Shown: piece after piece, positions 43,798 to 52,290 of the stretch
How the letters are laid out: each line of letters begins with the position of its first letter
How positions within the stretch are numbered: position 1 is the first letter of the stretch
Assembly: GCA_011526565.1 (NCBI GenBank)
Contig: WYBL01000026.1
Span: 39,928-103,927 of the forward strand
DNA from: Acidobacteriota bacterium
GTDB taxonomy: Bacteria > Acidobacteriota > Vicinamibacteria > Fen-336
Direction of reading: 5' to 3'
Length of the DNA stretch: 64,000 bases
Translations under genes and position numbers: made by a program
The notes under the pieces: model-generated
Databases searched by the model: none
What the model was told of the DNA's origin: nothing
Seen by the model: the letters and a program-made list of their open reading frames with translations, nothing else

Positions 43798-44225
43798 CGC
43801 GGGATCCTCACCCGCGGGAAGTAGCGCCGCACGTAATCGCGCAGCGCGAGGCGGGTCGACTCGAAGGCCAGCTCGCCCCACGGCAGCTCCTCCGGCGGGA
43901 ACGCCCGCGCCTCCTCGCCGGCCTCGGACTGCAGCTCGCCGCCGAGCACGTCGGCCGCGTACGCGACCAGCACCTCGGACTCGCCCTGCACGTAGGCCTC
44001 GAGGATGCCGAGCGGCGCCACCCGCAGCCCGGTCGACTCCAGCGCTGCGCGCACGCCGGCGGTCGCCGGCGGCTCGCCCCCGCGGACCGCCGCGCTCGGC
44101 AATCCCCAGCGCGCGTCGCCCGGGTCGGCGAGGTGGCGGACCAGGGGGATGCCGCCCTCGTGGACGAACAGGGTGGCGGCGACCAGGCGGGGACCGGAGG
44201 ACTGCGGGTTCGGACGGGCGCTCAT
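43794..44225 (-). CDS. NUDIX-fold protein with a degenerate Nudix box
   Basis: 143 residues, ATG 44225. The fold and entry match Nudix proteins (GPRLVAATLFVHEGGIPLVRHL, WGLPSAAVRGGEPPATAGVRAALESTGLRV). In the box the consensus REUxEExGU reads RAALESTGL. The first catalytic Glu after Arg is Ala and the last pair is Glu-Ser, so metal-dependent hydrolysis of nucleoside diphosphate derivatives is doubtful. It could be a regulator or binding protein. It heads the operon and diverges from thiI across only 24 bases. Confidence 0.72.
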   Translation of the reverse strand: MSARPNPQSSGPRLVAATLFVHEGGIPLVRHLADPGDARWGLPSAAVRGGEPPATAGVRAALESTGLRVAPLGILEAYVQGESEVLVAYAADVLGGELQSEAGEEARAFPPEELPWGELAFESTRLALRDYVRRYFPRVRIPR

Positions 44226-44233
44226 TGCGGCGC

Positions 44234-44239
44234 TATTCT
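44234..44239 (+). promoter_or_regulatory. Predicted -10 element of thiI
   Basis: TATTCT ten bases before ATG 44250, inside the 24-base gap between divergent NUDIX and thiI genes. The complementary strand reads GAGAAT nine bases before NUDIX, so the two promoters overlap. Confidence 0.4.
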
Positions 44240-44249
44240 CACCCTTCCC

Positions 44250-45446
44250 ATGCGCGTCCGCATCCGCTGGCACGAACTCGGGCTGAAGGGCGGGAACCGC
44301 TCGTTCTTCGTCGACCGCCTGCGCAAGGCGCTGCTCGCCGCCTGCCAGGACCTGCCCGGCACGCGGGTCAAGGTGCGCGACGGGAGGATGTACGTGGAGG
44401 TGCCGGACGCCGTGCCCTGGGACCTGCTGCAGGAGCGGCTGGCGCGGGTGCCCGGGGTCGCCAATTTCGCGCGCACCCGGGTGGTCCCGGCCGAGCTCGA
44501 CGCGCTGCGGGCCGCGGCGCTCGAGGAGCTGGGCGGCGGCGGCTTCGCCAGCTTCCGGGTGCGGGTGCGGCGGGCGGACAAGAGCTTTCCGCTGCGGGCC
44601 GGCGAACTGGAGGCGGACCTCGGCTCGGTCGTCGCGCTGGCCACTGGCGCCGCGGTCGACCTCGAGCGGCCGGAGCGCACGCTGCACGTCGAGATGGCGC
44701 GCCGCGACGCGCTGCTCGCGACCGAGCGCGAGCCCGGCCCCGGCGGGATGCCGGTCGGCACCGGTGGCCGCGTGCTGGCGCTCGTCTCCGGCGGCATCGA
44801 CTCGCCGGTCGCCGCCTGGCGCATGATCCGCCGCGGCTGCAACGTGTCGCTCGTCAACTTCCACGCGTTCCCGCTGCAGGACCGCACGATGCAGGACAAG
44901 GCGCGCGAGCTGGCGCGGGCGCTGACCCGCTGGCAGGGGCGCACCCGGCTGTTCTCCGTGGCCTTCGCGCCCGTGCAGCAGGCGGTCGTCGCCGGCTGCT
45001 CGCCGAGGCTGCGGGTGTTGCTCTACCGCCGCTTCATGCTGCGCATCGCCGAGGCACTGATGCCGCGGCTGCGGGCCCGCGCCCTGTGCACCGGCGACAG
45101 CCTGGGCCAGGTCGCCTCGCAGACGCTGCCCAACCTGGCCGCCGTGTCCGCGGCGGTACAGGCGCCGGTGCTGAGGCCCCTGCTCGGCATGGACAAGGCC
45201 GAGATCACGGCCGACGCGCGCCGTGCCGGCACGTTCGAGATCAGCGCGCTGCCCGACCAGGACTGCTGCCAGCTCTTCGTGCCGAAGCGGCCGGCGCTGG
45301 CGGCGACGGCCGCCGAGCTGGAGGCGGCCGAGGCGGCGCTCGACCTGCGCGGCCTGGTCCGCGACGCCGTCTACGGGGCGGAGGAGCTGCGCTTCTCGTT
45401 CCCGCCGGAGCGGGTCGAAGTCCGGCGCCACGCGTTGTGCCCGTGA
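44250..45446 (+). CDS. thiI: tRNA 4-thiouridine synthase ThiI
   Basis: 398 residues. An N-terminal ferredoxin-like and THUMP region (about 1-165; ADKSFPLRAGELEADLGSVV) is followed by a PP-loop ATP pyrophosphatase domain with VLALVSGGIDSPVAAW (180-186), then the conserved CTGDSLGQVASQTLPNLAAV and RPLLGMDKAEI. DQDCCQLFVPKRP near the end is also conserved. ThiI activates U8 of tRNA with ATP for thiolation and can supply sulfur to thiamine. This protein stops before the C-terminal rhodanese domain of gamma-proteobacterial ThiI, as in many other bacteria. Its stop overlaps the GTG of rsgA. Confidence 0.93.
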   Translation: MRVRIRWHELGLKGGNRSFFVDRLRKALLAACQDLPGTRVKVRDGRMYVEVPDAVPWDLLQERLARVPGVANFARTRVVPAELDALRAAALEELGGGGFASFRVRVRRADKSFPLRAGELEADLGSVVALATGAAVDLERPERTLHVEMARRDALLATEREPGPGGMPVGTGGRVLALVSGGIDSPVAAWRMIRRGCNVSLVNFHAFPLQDRTMQDKARELARALTRWQGRTRLFSVAFAPVQQAVVAGCSPRLRVLLYRRFMLRIAEALMPRLRARALCTGDSLGQVASQTLPNLAAVSAAVQAPVLRPLLGMDKAEITADARRAGTFEISALPDQDCCQLFVPKRPALAATAAELEAAEAALDLRGLVRDAVYGAEELRFSFPPERVEVRRHALCP

Positions 45447-46510
45447 ACTCCCTCGAAGCGCTCGGCTGGGACGCGGACTTCGCCCGCGCGTTCGATTCCC
45501 TGCAGGCGCCCGGTCTGCGCCCGGCGCGGGTGCTGGTCGGCCACGCCGGGCTGTGCCGGGTGGCGTGGGAGGAGGGCGAGCTGCTGGCCGACTTCGCCGG
45601 CCGCCTGCGCCTGCGCGAGGCGGGCGCGGAGCTGCCGGTCGTCGGCGACTGGGTCGCGATCGCGCCGCGGCCCGCCGAAGGCCGCGCCACCGTGCACCAC
45701 GTGCTGGAGCGCCGCAGCCGCTTCTCGCGCAAGGTCGCGGGCGACCACGTCGAGGAGCAGGTCGTGGCGGCCAACGTCGACACCGTGTTCCTCGTCTCCG
45801 GCCTCGACGGCGACCACAACCCGCGGCGGCTGGAGCGCTTCCTGACCCTCGTCCGCGAGAGCGGGGCCGAGCCCGTGGTGCTGCTCAACAAGGCCGACCT
45901 GTGCGACGCGGTCGCGCAGCGGCGGGCGGAAGCCGAGGCCGTCGCGCTCGGGCTGCCGCTGTTCGTGATCGAGGCGAAGCACGGGCGCGGGCTGGAGCCG
46001 CTCGAGCCCTGGCTGCAGCCCGGGCGCACGATCGCGCTGCTCGGTTCCTCGGGCGTCGGCAAGTCGACGCTCGCCAACCGCCTGCTCGGCGTCGAGCGGC
46101 AGAAGACCCGCGACGTGCGCGAGTCCGACGACCGCGGCCGCCACACGACCTCGGCCCGGGAGCTGCTGCGACTGCCCGGCGGCGCGCTGCTGATCGACAC
46201 CCCCGGCATGCGCGAGCTCCAGCTCTGGGACGCGGACGAGGGCCTCGGGCAGACGTTCGCCGACGTCGAGGAGCACGCGGGCGCCTGCCGCTTCCGCGAC
46301 TGCGCGCACGAGCAGGAGCCGGGCTGCGCGGTGCGGGCGGCCGTCGACTCCGGCGCCCTGCCCGCCGCGCGGCTCGCGAGCTGGGCGCGCCTGCGCAAGG
46401 AACTGAGGAGCCTGGCGGATCGCCAGGATGCCTACTCGCGCCGCCAGGCCGAGCGGCGCTGGATCCCGATCCACAAGTCGCTGCGCAAGGCGCCGAAGAA
46501 GCGCGGCTGA
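45443..46510 (+). CDS. rsgA: Ribosome small-subunit-dependent GTPase A (RsgA)
   Basis: 355 residues, start GTG in a GTGA overlap with thiI. Domain order is typical of the circularly permuted GTPase: an N-terminal OB-like region (PVVGDWVAIA, DHVEEQVVAANVDTVFLV), then LNKADLCD (G4), IALLGSSGVGKSTLANRL (G1), LRESDDRGRHTTSARELL (G2), and LIDTPGMRELQLWD (G3). The C-terminal zinc-binding knuckle is CRFRDCAHEQEPGCAV. It is a 30S-subunit assembly GTPase, cytoplasmic. Coupling with thiI suggests translation-linked regulation. Convergent with the VWA gene. Confidence 0.93.
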   Translation: MNSLEALGWDADFARAFDSLQAPGLRPARVLVGHAGLCRVAWEEGELLADFAGRLRLREAGAELPVVGDWVAIAPRPAEGRATVHHVLERRSRFSRKVAGDHVEEQVVAANVDTVFLVSGLDGDHNPRRLERFLTLVRESGAEPVVLLNKADLCDAVAQRRAEAEAVALGLPLFVIEAKHGRGLEPLEPWLQPGRTIALLGSSGVGKSTLANRLLGVERQKTRDVRESDDRGRHTTSARELLRLPGGALLIDTPGMRELQLWDADEGLGQTFADVEEHAGACRFRDCAHEQEPGCAVRAAVDSGALPAARLASWARLRKELRSLADRQDAYSRRQAERRWIPIHKSLRKAPKKRG

Positions 46511-46522
46511 ACGCGCCTCGTC

Positions 46523-47449
46523 TCAGCGGCCGCCCGGCTCCTCGACGCTCGACGGCCCCAGCCGCACGGTCAACGGGTTGCGCGTGCGCACCTCCGTGCG
46601 CCGCTCGTGAGGGTTGGGCAGCGTGCGGTAGGTCAGCAGCCACTGGCTGCGCAGCGCGACGTCGACCTTCGCCAGCGCTTCCTTCACGCCCTGGGCCGAG
46701 GGCAGCGCCTGGAACAGGCCGCCGCTGCGGCGCGCGGCCTGGGTCAGCGCGTACTCGTGCTCGGGCCGGCCGACGCGGCTGAAGTTCGCGGAGTCGGCCC
46801 GCCCGATGGGAAGGGCGCCGCGGGCACCGGGAGTGAAGGCGCGCCCGCCCGCGCCGCCGGCCCCGAGCCCCTCGTCGAACAGCACGCCGAAGGTGACCAT
46901 GGCGCTGGCGGCGACGCGCTCGCGCGCGATCTCCTTCGTGTAGTCGGAGAAGCCGAAGCCGGCCCCGGAGACGGCGACGAGAGCGCTGCGGTCGCCGGGC
47001 TGCTTGCGCAGCTCGGCGGAGGCTTCGACCAGGCCGTCGAGCAGCGAGTTGGCGCCGAGGGGGAAGGTCTTCTCGATGGCTTTCGCGATCCGATCTCGAT
47101 CGGCCGTGAACTCGACGATCCGCCGCGAGCGGTCTCCGGTCGTCCACACGCCCACCTTGACGCCGGCGGGCAGGCCGCGCACGAAGGCGATTGCGGCCGG
47201 CTGCAGCTCGGTGCGCCACTTGTCGGCGACCGACTCGCTCGAGTCGAGCACGAGCGCCACGACCAGCGGTCGCTCGTCGCGGCGGACGAGCAGGCCCTCG
47301 ACGGCGCGGCCGTCCTCGAGGATCGCCACGTCGTGCGCGGTCAGGCCCTCGGCGGGAGCGCCGGTCAGTGGATCGTGGGCCCAGAGCGAAAGCGTGCGCG
47401 GCAGCGAGCCCTGGAGCAGCAGGAGTGCGGCGACGGCGACGTGCAGCAC
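46523..47449 (-). CDS. Secreted VWA-domain protein
   Basis: 308 residues. GTG 47449 is chosen because GGGAGG lies seven bases upstream and it gives a clean signal peptide (VLHVAVAALLLLQGSLP). A short domain (EGLTAHDVAILEDGRAVEGLLVRRDERPL) precedes the von Willebrand A domain. The VWA domain has LVLDSSESVADKW (DxSxS metal site) and VAVSGAGFGFSD, where the second MIDAS Asp is less clear. Such proteins act as periplasmic or surface adhesion or complex-assembly factors. A related protein is encoded at 60693-61595. The remaining beta-rich C-terminal region holds no motif I recognise. Function unknown. Confidence 0.78.
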   Translation of the reverse strand: MLHVAVAALLLLQGSLPRTLSLWAHDPLTGAPAEGLTAHDVAILEDGRAVEGLLVRRDERPLVVALVLDSSESVADKWRTELQPAAIAFVRGLPAGVKVGVWTTGDRSRRIVEFTADRDRIAKAIEKTFPLGANSLLDGLVEASAELRKQPGDRSALVAVSGAGFGFSDYTKEIARERVAASAMVTFGVLFDEGLGAGGAGGRAFTPGARGALPIGRADSANFSRVGRPEHEYALTQAARRSGGLFQALPSAQGVKEALAKVDVALRSQWLLTYRTLPNPHERRTEVRTRNPLTVRLGPSSVEEPGGR

Positions 47450-47564
47450 GTTGGATCCTCCCGTGCCCGACGGGTTCCGGCGCCGGGCAAAGCCCGTCGC
47501 CGGTCCCATGGGGGCTACGTCGGCCGACTCCGGCCTCCTCCGCCCCCAAACCCCCACCAGGAGC

Positions 47565-49715
47565 TTAGGCTTCCTCGGGCAGGGATTCCACGAGCGCCGC
47601 GAAGCGCGGGTCGGCGCGCAGCGAGTCGAGGTTGGTGTCGTGCTCGAGCCAGCCGCGCTGGCGCAGGCCGCCGGCGACGGCGCGGGCGAGGCAGTCGATC
47701 GCGCGTTCGGGCTCGGCGGCCAGGGCCAGGATGCAGCCGACGTTGTAGAGCAGCATCGGGTCCCCTGGCTCCAGCGCGACGGCCCTCTCGGCCAGCGCCA
47801 GGCCGCGCTCGCGCTCGCCGAGGGCCACCAGGCCGTTGGCGGCCATGTAGAGGGCTCGCGCGTCCTCGGGCTCGCGCGCGGCCTGCGCCTCGGCCAGCGC
47901 CACGCCGCGGCGGCGGGCGGCCGTCGCGTCCACGGGCCGCGCGAGCGCCTCGTACACCTGTGCCACGAGCAGCGGCGACTGGAAGTCCTCCGGGCGCACC
48001 CGGGCGGCGGCCTCCCACTCGCGGGCCGCGTCCGACAGTCGCCCCTGGGCGAAGGCGTCGCGGGCGCGGAAGTAGTGGGCCTCGAACAGGTCGGGATCGA
48101 GCCGCACCGCCTGCTCGAACGCGCGCTCGGCCTCGGCGTGGCGCCCGTCGAGCGAGAGCCCCATGCCGCGCGAGGCGTGGGCCTCGGGCAGCGCGGGTTC
48201 GAGCTCGAGCGCGCGGCGGCTGGCCTCGCGCGCGTCCCGCAGCGTGTGCGCGTCGCGCCGCACGTAGAGGTAGAGGAAGAAGCCGCAGTCGGCGAGGCCA
48301 GCCCAGGCGCGGGCGAAGCGCGGGTCCGCCTCGAGCGCCTGCTCGAACAGGCGCTTCGCGGCTTCGACCGCGTGGCGGCTGTAGCGGTAGTACTGGCGGC
48401 GGGCGCGATGGTAGAGCTCCCAGGCGCGCAGCTCGGTGGTGCCCGAGCGGGGCCCGGCGGCGAGCCGCACCTCGAGCGCCTCGGCGACCTGGCGCGCGAT
48501 CTCGTCCTGCAGCGCGAACACGTCGTCGAGGTCGGCCTCGTGGCGGAAGGCCCAGAGCTGCGAGCCGTCCTCCACGTCGCACAACTCGACCGCGACGCGG
48601 ACCCGCGGCCCCGCCCGGCGCACGCTGCCGTCGAGCAGCACCGAGGCGCCCAGCCCGCGCCCGAGATCGCGCAGGTCGGGCCTCGGCCCGGCAGCGGAGC
48701 GCGCCGAGAACGCCATCGCGCGCGAGATCACGCGCAGGCCCGGCAGGCCGCGCAGCGCGAGCAGGATCTCCTCCGCGAGGCCGTCGCACAGCCAGCCCTG
48801 GTCCTGCTCGCGGCTCATGTCGACGAACGGCAGCACGGCGACCCTGCGCTGCGGGACGCCGTCCGCTGGCAGCCGCAGCAGTGCGCGGCCGACGTCCTCC
48901 GCGCTGATCGTGCGCCGCGCCAGGTCCTTCTCCAGGCAGGCGGCGACCACGGTGCCGAACTCGGCGGGCAGGTCCGGCCGGCGCCGGGCCACGGGCTCCG
49001 GTGCCTCGCGCAGCACCGCGGCCACCAGGTCGGCGGGCGTCGCGCCGCGGAACGGCGGCTCGCCGCAGGCCATCTCGTGCAGCAGCGCGCCGAGCGCCCA
49101 CACGTCGGCACGCGGGTCGGGCGGCGCGCCGCGCAGGCGCTCGGGCGACATGTAGCACGGCGTGCCGCCGCCCACGAGCGGCAGCGGCGGGTACGGCGCG
49201 GTGGGCGAGTCGGGCGACACCGAGGCCGGCTCGACCGGCTGGAACGAGGCGAGGCCGAAGTCGAGCACGCGGGCCTGGCCGGACTCGTCGACCATCACGT
49301 TGCGCGGCTTGAGGTCGCAGTGGGTGAGGCCGCGACGATGGGCCGCGGCGAGCGCGGCGGCGACGCCGCTGCCGAGGCCGACCAGCGCGGCGAGCGGCAG
49401 CCCGCCCGGGGGGATGCGCTCGGCGAGGCTGGTGCCGCGGACCAGCTCGAGCGCGAGGAAGCGCACGCCCTCGGCCTCCTCGATCGCGTGGATGCCGACG
49501 ACGTTGGGATGCTCCAGGGCCGCGGCGGCGCGCGCCTCGCGGGTCAGCCGCTCCAGCCACTCGGGGTCGTCGGCCCGCGCCTCGGGCAGCACCTTGAGCG
49601 CCACCTCCCGGTCGAGCTTGCGGTCGCGGGCGCGCCAGACGACGCCCATCCCGCCTTCGCCGATCTTCTCGATCAGCGCGTAGTGACCGAGCTCCGCGCC
49701 CGCCTGCAACGGCAT
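47565..49715 (-). CDS. Ser/Thr protein kinase with TolB-like domain and TPR repeats (non-RD)
   Basis: 716 residues, ATG 49715. Kinase domain (about 10-285): IGEGGMGVVWRARD, VALKVLPEA (Lys), GLTHCDLKPRNVMVD, VLDFGLAS and GGGTPCYMSPERLRG. The catalytic loop reads HCD instead of HRD, so this is a non-RD kinase; the catalytic Asp and Asn are kept. Next comes a TolB/adenylate-cyclase-associated segment, AVLPFVDMSREQDQGWLCDGLAEEILLAL. TPR repeats follow from about residue 400 (LFEQALEADPRFARAWAGLADC, AERAFEQAVRLDPDLFEAHYF). No membrane helix, so it is cytoplasmic. This kinase-TolB-TPR plan is common in Acidobacteriota-like genomes. Confidence 0.88.
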   Translation of the reverse strand: MPLQAGAELGHYALIEKIGEGGMGVVWRARDRKLDREVALKVLPEARADDPEWLERLTREARAAAALEHPNVVGIHAIEEAEGVRFLALELVRGTSLAERIPPGGLPLAALVGLGSGVAAALAAAHRRGLTHCDLKPRNVMVDESGQARVLDFGLASFQPVEPASVSPDSPTAPYPPLPLVGGGTPCYMSPERLRGAPPDPRADVWALGALLHEMACGEPPFRGATPADLVAAVLREAPEPVARRRPDLPAEFGTVVAACLEKDLARRTISAEDVGRALLRLPADGVPQRRVAVLPFVDMSREQDQGWLCDGLAEEILLALRGLPGLRVISRAMAFSARSAAGPRPDLRDLGRGLGASVLLDGSVRRAGPRVRVAVELCDVEDGSQLWAFRHEADLDDVFALQDEIARQVAEALEVRLAAGPRSGTTELRAWELYHRARRQYYRYSRHAVEAAKRLFEQALEADPRFARAWAGLADCGFFLYLYVRRDAHTLRDAREASRRALELEPALPEAHASRGMGLSLDGRHAEAERAFEQAVRLDPDLFEAHYFRARDAFAQGRLSDAAREWEAAARVRPEDFQSPLLVAQVYEALARPVDATAARRRGVALAEAQAAREPEDARALYMAANGLVALGERERGLALAERAVALEPGDPMLLYNVGCILALAAEPERAIDCLARAVAGGLRQRGWLEHDTNLDSLRADPRFAALVESLPEEA

Positions 49716-49751
49716 CGGCGGCCTCCGGGAAGAGTCTAACGCCGCCGCGTG

Positions 49752-49757
49752 TAGGAT
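49752..49757 (+). promoter_or_regulatory. Predicted -10 element of the polysaccharide deacetylase gene
   Basis: TAGGAT six bases before ATG 49764, in the 48-base gap between this gene and the divergent kinase gene. No Shine-Dalgarno sequence. Confidence 0.45.
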
Positions 49758-49763
49758 CGCGCG

Positions 49764-50729
49764 ATGCATCGACTCGCCCTCCTCCTGCTCCTCGCCGCGG
49801 CGCCGCTCGCGGCGGGCCAGGCCGCGCCCGAGCCGGCGCGGTCCGTGGCCGTGACGATCGACGACCTGCCGTTCGTGACGCGGCGGCTCTCGCTGCCCGA
49901 GGTGTCCGAGGCCACCGCCCGGCTGCTCGAACCGCTGAAGCGGCGCGCCGTCCGGGCGGTCGGCTTCGTCAACGAGGACAAGCTGCTGCGCAAGGGCGAA
50001 GTCGACGGCCGGATCGCGGTGCTGTCGCAGTGGCTCGACGCCGGCTTCGAGCTCGGCAACCACACCTTCGGCCACGTCTCCTTCCAGCGCACGCCGCTCG
50101 CCGAGTTCCAGGCGGCGACCCTGCGCGGCGACCCGATCACCCGCTGGCTGCTGAAGGAGCGCGGGACCGCGCCGCGCTGGTTCCGCCACCCGTTCACCCA
50201 CACGGGCCCGAGCGCCGAGGCGAAGCAGGAGTTCGGGCGCTTCCTGGCTCAGCACGGCTATGCAGTGGCCCCCTTCAGCATCGAGTGCACCGACTGGACC
50301 TTCGCGGCCGCGTACGAGCGCGCGCTGGCGAAAGACGACACGAAGCTGGCGGGCGAGGTCGAGGCGGCCTACCTCGCGCACCTCGACGGCCTCGTCACGT
50401 TCTACGAGACCGAAGCGCAGGACCTGTTCGGCCGCCCGATCCCGCAGATCCTGCTGATCCACGCGAACGCGCTCAACGCGGCGGTCATGGAACGGCTGCT
50501 GAGCCTCTTCGAGCGCCGCGGCTACGGCTTCACGAGCCTGGAGGCGGCGCTGGCCGACCCCGCGTGGAAGTCGCCGGACGCCTACGTCGGCCCGTGGGGC
50601 CCGTCGTGGCTGCACCGCTTCCGCGTCGCCCGCGGTGGCGACGCCCACGCGGGAGTGCGCCGCGAGCCCGACCCGCCGGCGTGGGTCCTCGACCTGGAGA
50701 AGGAGATGCTCAGCGCTTCAGGTCGCTGA
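49764..50729 (+). CDS. Polysaccharide deacetylase family protein
   Basis: 321 residues. A signal peptide (LALLLLLAAAPLAAGQA) is followed by a NodB-homology deacetylase: AVTIDDLPFVTRR (catalytic and metal Asp pair), ELGNHTFGHVSF (metal-binding His-x3-His), and WFRHPFTHTGPS for the conserved Arg-His region. The end ILLIHANALNA fits the last NodB motif. It removes N- or O-acetyl groups from a periplasmic or extracellular glycan such as peptidoglycan. Its last 20 bases overlap the convergent hsdM stop region, where a perfect 15-bp inverted repeat sits (50701-50738). The gene probably belongs to the core genome and marks the left edge of the defence island. Confidence 0.87.
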   Translation: MHRLALLLLLAAAPLAAGQAAPEPARSVAVTIDDLPFVTRRLSLPEVSEATARLLEPLKRRAVRAVGFVNEDKLLRKGEVDGRIAVLSQWLDAGFELGNHTFGHVSFQRTPLAEFQAATLRGDPITRWLLKERGTAPRWFRHPFTHTGPSAEAKQEFGRFLAQHGYAVAPFSIECTDWTFAAAYERALAKDDTKLAGEVEAAYLAHLDGLVTFYETEAQDLFGRPIPQILLIHANALNAAVMERLLSLFERRGYGFTSLEAALADPAWKSPDAYVGPWGPSWLHRFRVARGGDAHAGVRREPDPPAWVLDLEKEMLSASGR

Positions 50730-50738
50730 GCATCTCCT
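50701..50738. terminator. Perfect 15-bp hairpin at the convergent deacetylase/hsdM junction
   Basis: Arms AGGAGATGCTCAGCG (50701-50715) and CGCTGAGCATCTCCT (50724-50738) with an 8-base loop. Both stop codons lie in the arms at mirrored positions, so the ends of the two proteins are alike (EMLSASGR and EMLSDLKR). It can fold on either transcript. No T tract, so it may be a bidirectional, factor-assisted terminator. Confidence 0.6.
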
Positions 50739-52275
50739 CGATCTCGTCGAGCGCCGACCGCAGGTCCTCGGCGATCTCGGCCGCGATCTCGTCTGGCTCG
50801 GGCAGGCTGTCGGCGTCCATCAGGCTCTCGTCCTTCAACCAGAACAGGTCGAGCGAGCACTTGTCGCGGCCGACGAGTTCGTCGTACGAGAACGCCCTCC
50901 ATCGACCCTGGGGCTCCCTGTCAGACCACGTCGGTCGCCGCGCGGCCCGGCCATGTGCGCAGTAGCAGGCGACGAAGTCGTCGAGGTCCTCGCGCTTCAT
51001 GCGCCGGGTCTTGAGCGTGAAGTGGACGTTCGTGCGCAGGTCGTAGACCCACAGCTTCTTCGTCCACGGGTCGGGCGAAGCCGGCTTGCGGTCGAAGAAG
51101 AGCACGTTGGCCTTCACGCCCTGGGCGTAGAACAGGCCCGTCGGCAGCCGCAGCAGGGTGTGGACGTCGCACTCGCGCAACAGGGCGCGCCGCACGGTCT
51201 CGCCGGCGCCGCCCTCGAACAGCACGTTGTCGGGCACGACCACGGCGGCCCGCCCGTGCATCTCGAGCAGGCTGCGCACGTGCTGGACGAAGTTGAGCTG
51301 CTTGTTGGTGGTGCTCGCCCAGAAATCGGCCCGTTCGTAGAGGATCGATTCGCGATCGGTGTCGCCTTCGTCGGTCACCACCAGCACGCTCGACTTCTTG
51401 CCGAAGGGCGGGTTGGTGAGCACGACGTGGAAGCGCGCGGAGCCGGCCTCCCGCAGCGCGTCGTCGGTGCGCACCGGCAGCGCCCGCTCGATCTCGGCGT
51501 CCGCCTCGGACGGCTTGCGGCCCTTGCGGATCAGCTCCTGACGGCGCTTGTGCAACTCCTGCGGCGTGGGCCCGACGCCGTGCAGCAGCAGGTTCATCGC
51601 GCACAGGCGGGTGACGCCCTGCACGATTTCGACGCCGCGCAGCGCCTCCAGTCGCAGCTTGTCGCGCTCTTCCTTCGTCAGCTTCTTCGCGTGAAGGCCT
51701 TCGGTCAGGAAGGCGTGGGCAGCCAGGAGGAATCCACCGGTCCCGCACGCGGGGTCGATGATCCGCTCGCCCGGCATCGGCCGGATGCAGTCGACGACGG
51801 CGTCGATCAGCGGCCGCGGCGTGAAGTACTGGCCGGCCCCGGACTTGGTGTCCTGGGCATTGCGTTCGAGCAGGCCCTCGTAGGCGTCGCCCTTGACGTC
51901 GACTCCCACCATCACCCACTGCTCGCGGTCGATCAGGTCGGCGACGAGGCGCCGCAGCTTGGCCGGGTCCGCGATCTTGTTCTGGGCCTTGCGGAAGATC
52001 AGGCCGAGCAGCCCGGGCTGCTTGCCGAGGTGTTCGAGGGTGTGGCGGTAGTGGGCCTCGAGCGCGTCGCCGTCGCGCTCGATCAGGTCAGGCCAGCCGT
52101 AGCCGTCGGGCACGGGCGACTCGCGCTTCCACGGCGCCCGCGTGTACTCGTCGGCCATCTTGAGGAACAGCAGGTAGGTGAGCTGCTCGAGGTAGTCGCC
52201 GTACGAGAGCCCGTCGTCGCGCAGGACGTTGCAGTAGCTCCACAGCTTGTTGACCAGCGTCGACGCATCGCTCAC
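50710..52275 (-). CDS. hsdM: Type I restriction-modification methyltransferase subunit HsdM
   Basis: 521 residues. The N-terminal HsdM helical bundle (LVNKLWSYCNVLRDDGLSYGDYLEQLTYLLFLKMADEY) is followed by an N6-adenine methyltransferase domain with GAGQYFTPRPLIDAVV, ERIIDPACGTGGFLLAA (SAM site) and VVLTNPPFGKK (catalytic NPPF near residue 270). It methylates adenines in the HsdS-specified target and is required for both modification and restriction. GTG 52275 is seven bases after a TATCAT hexamer and has no ribosome-binding site, so it likely has its own leaderless promoter. It is separated from hsdS and hsdR by the AEP-helicase gene and the toxin-antitoxin cluster. Confidence 0.95.
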   Translation of the reverse strand: MSDASTLVNKLWSYCNVLRDDGLSYGDYLEQLTYLLFLKMADEYTRAPWKRESPVPDGYGWPDLIERDGDALEAHYRHTLEHLGKQPGLLGLIFRKAQNKIADPAKLRRLVADLIDREQWVMVGVDVKGDAYEGLLERNAQDTKSGAGQYFTPRPLIDAVVDCIRPMPGERIIDPACGTGGFLLAAHAFLTEGLHAKKLTKEERDKLRLEALRGVEIVQGVTRLCAMNLLLHGVGPTPQELHKRRQELIRKGRKPSEADAEIERALPVRTDDALREAGSARFHVVLTNPPFGKKSSVLVVTDEGDTDRESILYERADFWASTTNKQLNFVQHVRSLLEMHGRAAVVVPDNVLFEGGAGETVRRALLRECDVHTLLRLPTGLFYAQGVKANVLFFDRKPASPDPWTKKLWVYDLRTNVHFTLKTRRMKREDLDDFVACYCAHGRAARRPTWSDREPQGRWRAFSYDELVGRDKCSLDLFWLKDESLMDADSLPEPDEIAAEIAEDLRSALDEIEEMLSDLKR

Positions 52276-52282
52276 GCGGTGG

Positions 52283-52288
52283 ATGATA
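52283..52288 (-). promoter_or_regulatory. Predicted -10 element of hsdM
   Basis: TATCAT on the minus strand, seven bases before GTG 52275. The palindromes at 52291-52327 start just upstream and would cover the -35 region. Confidence 0.5.
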
Positions 52289-52290
52289 GC

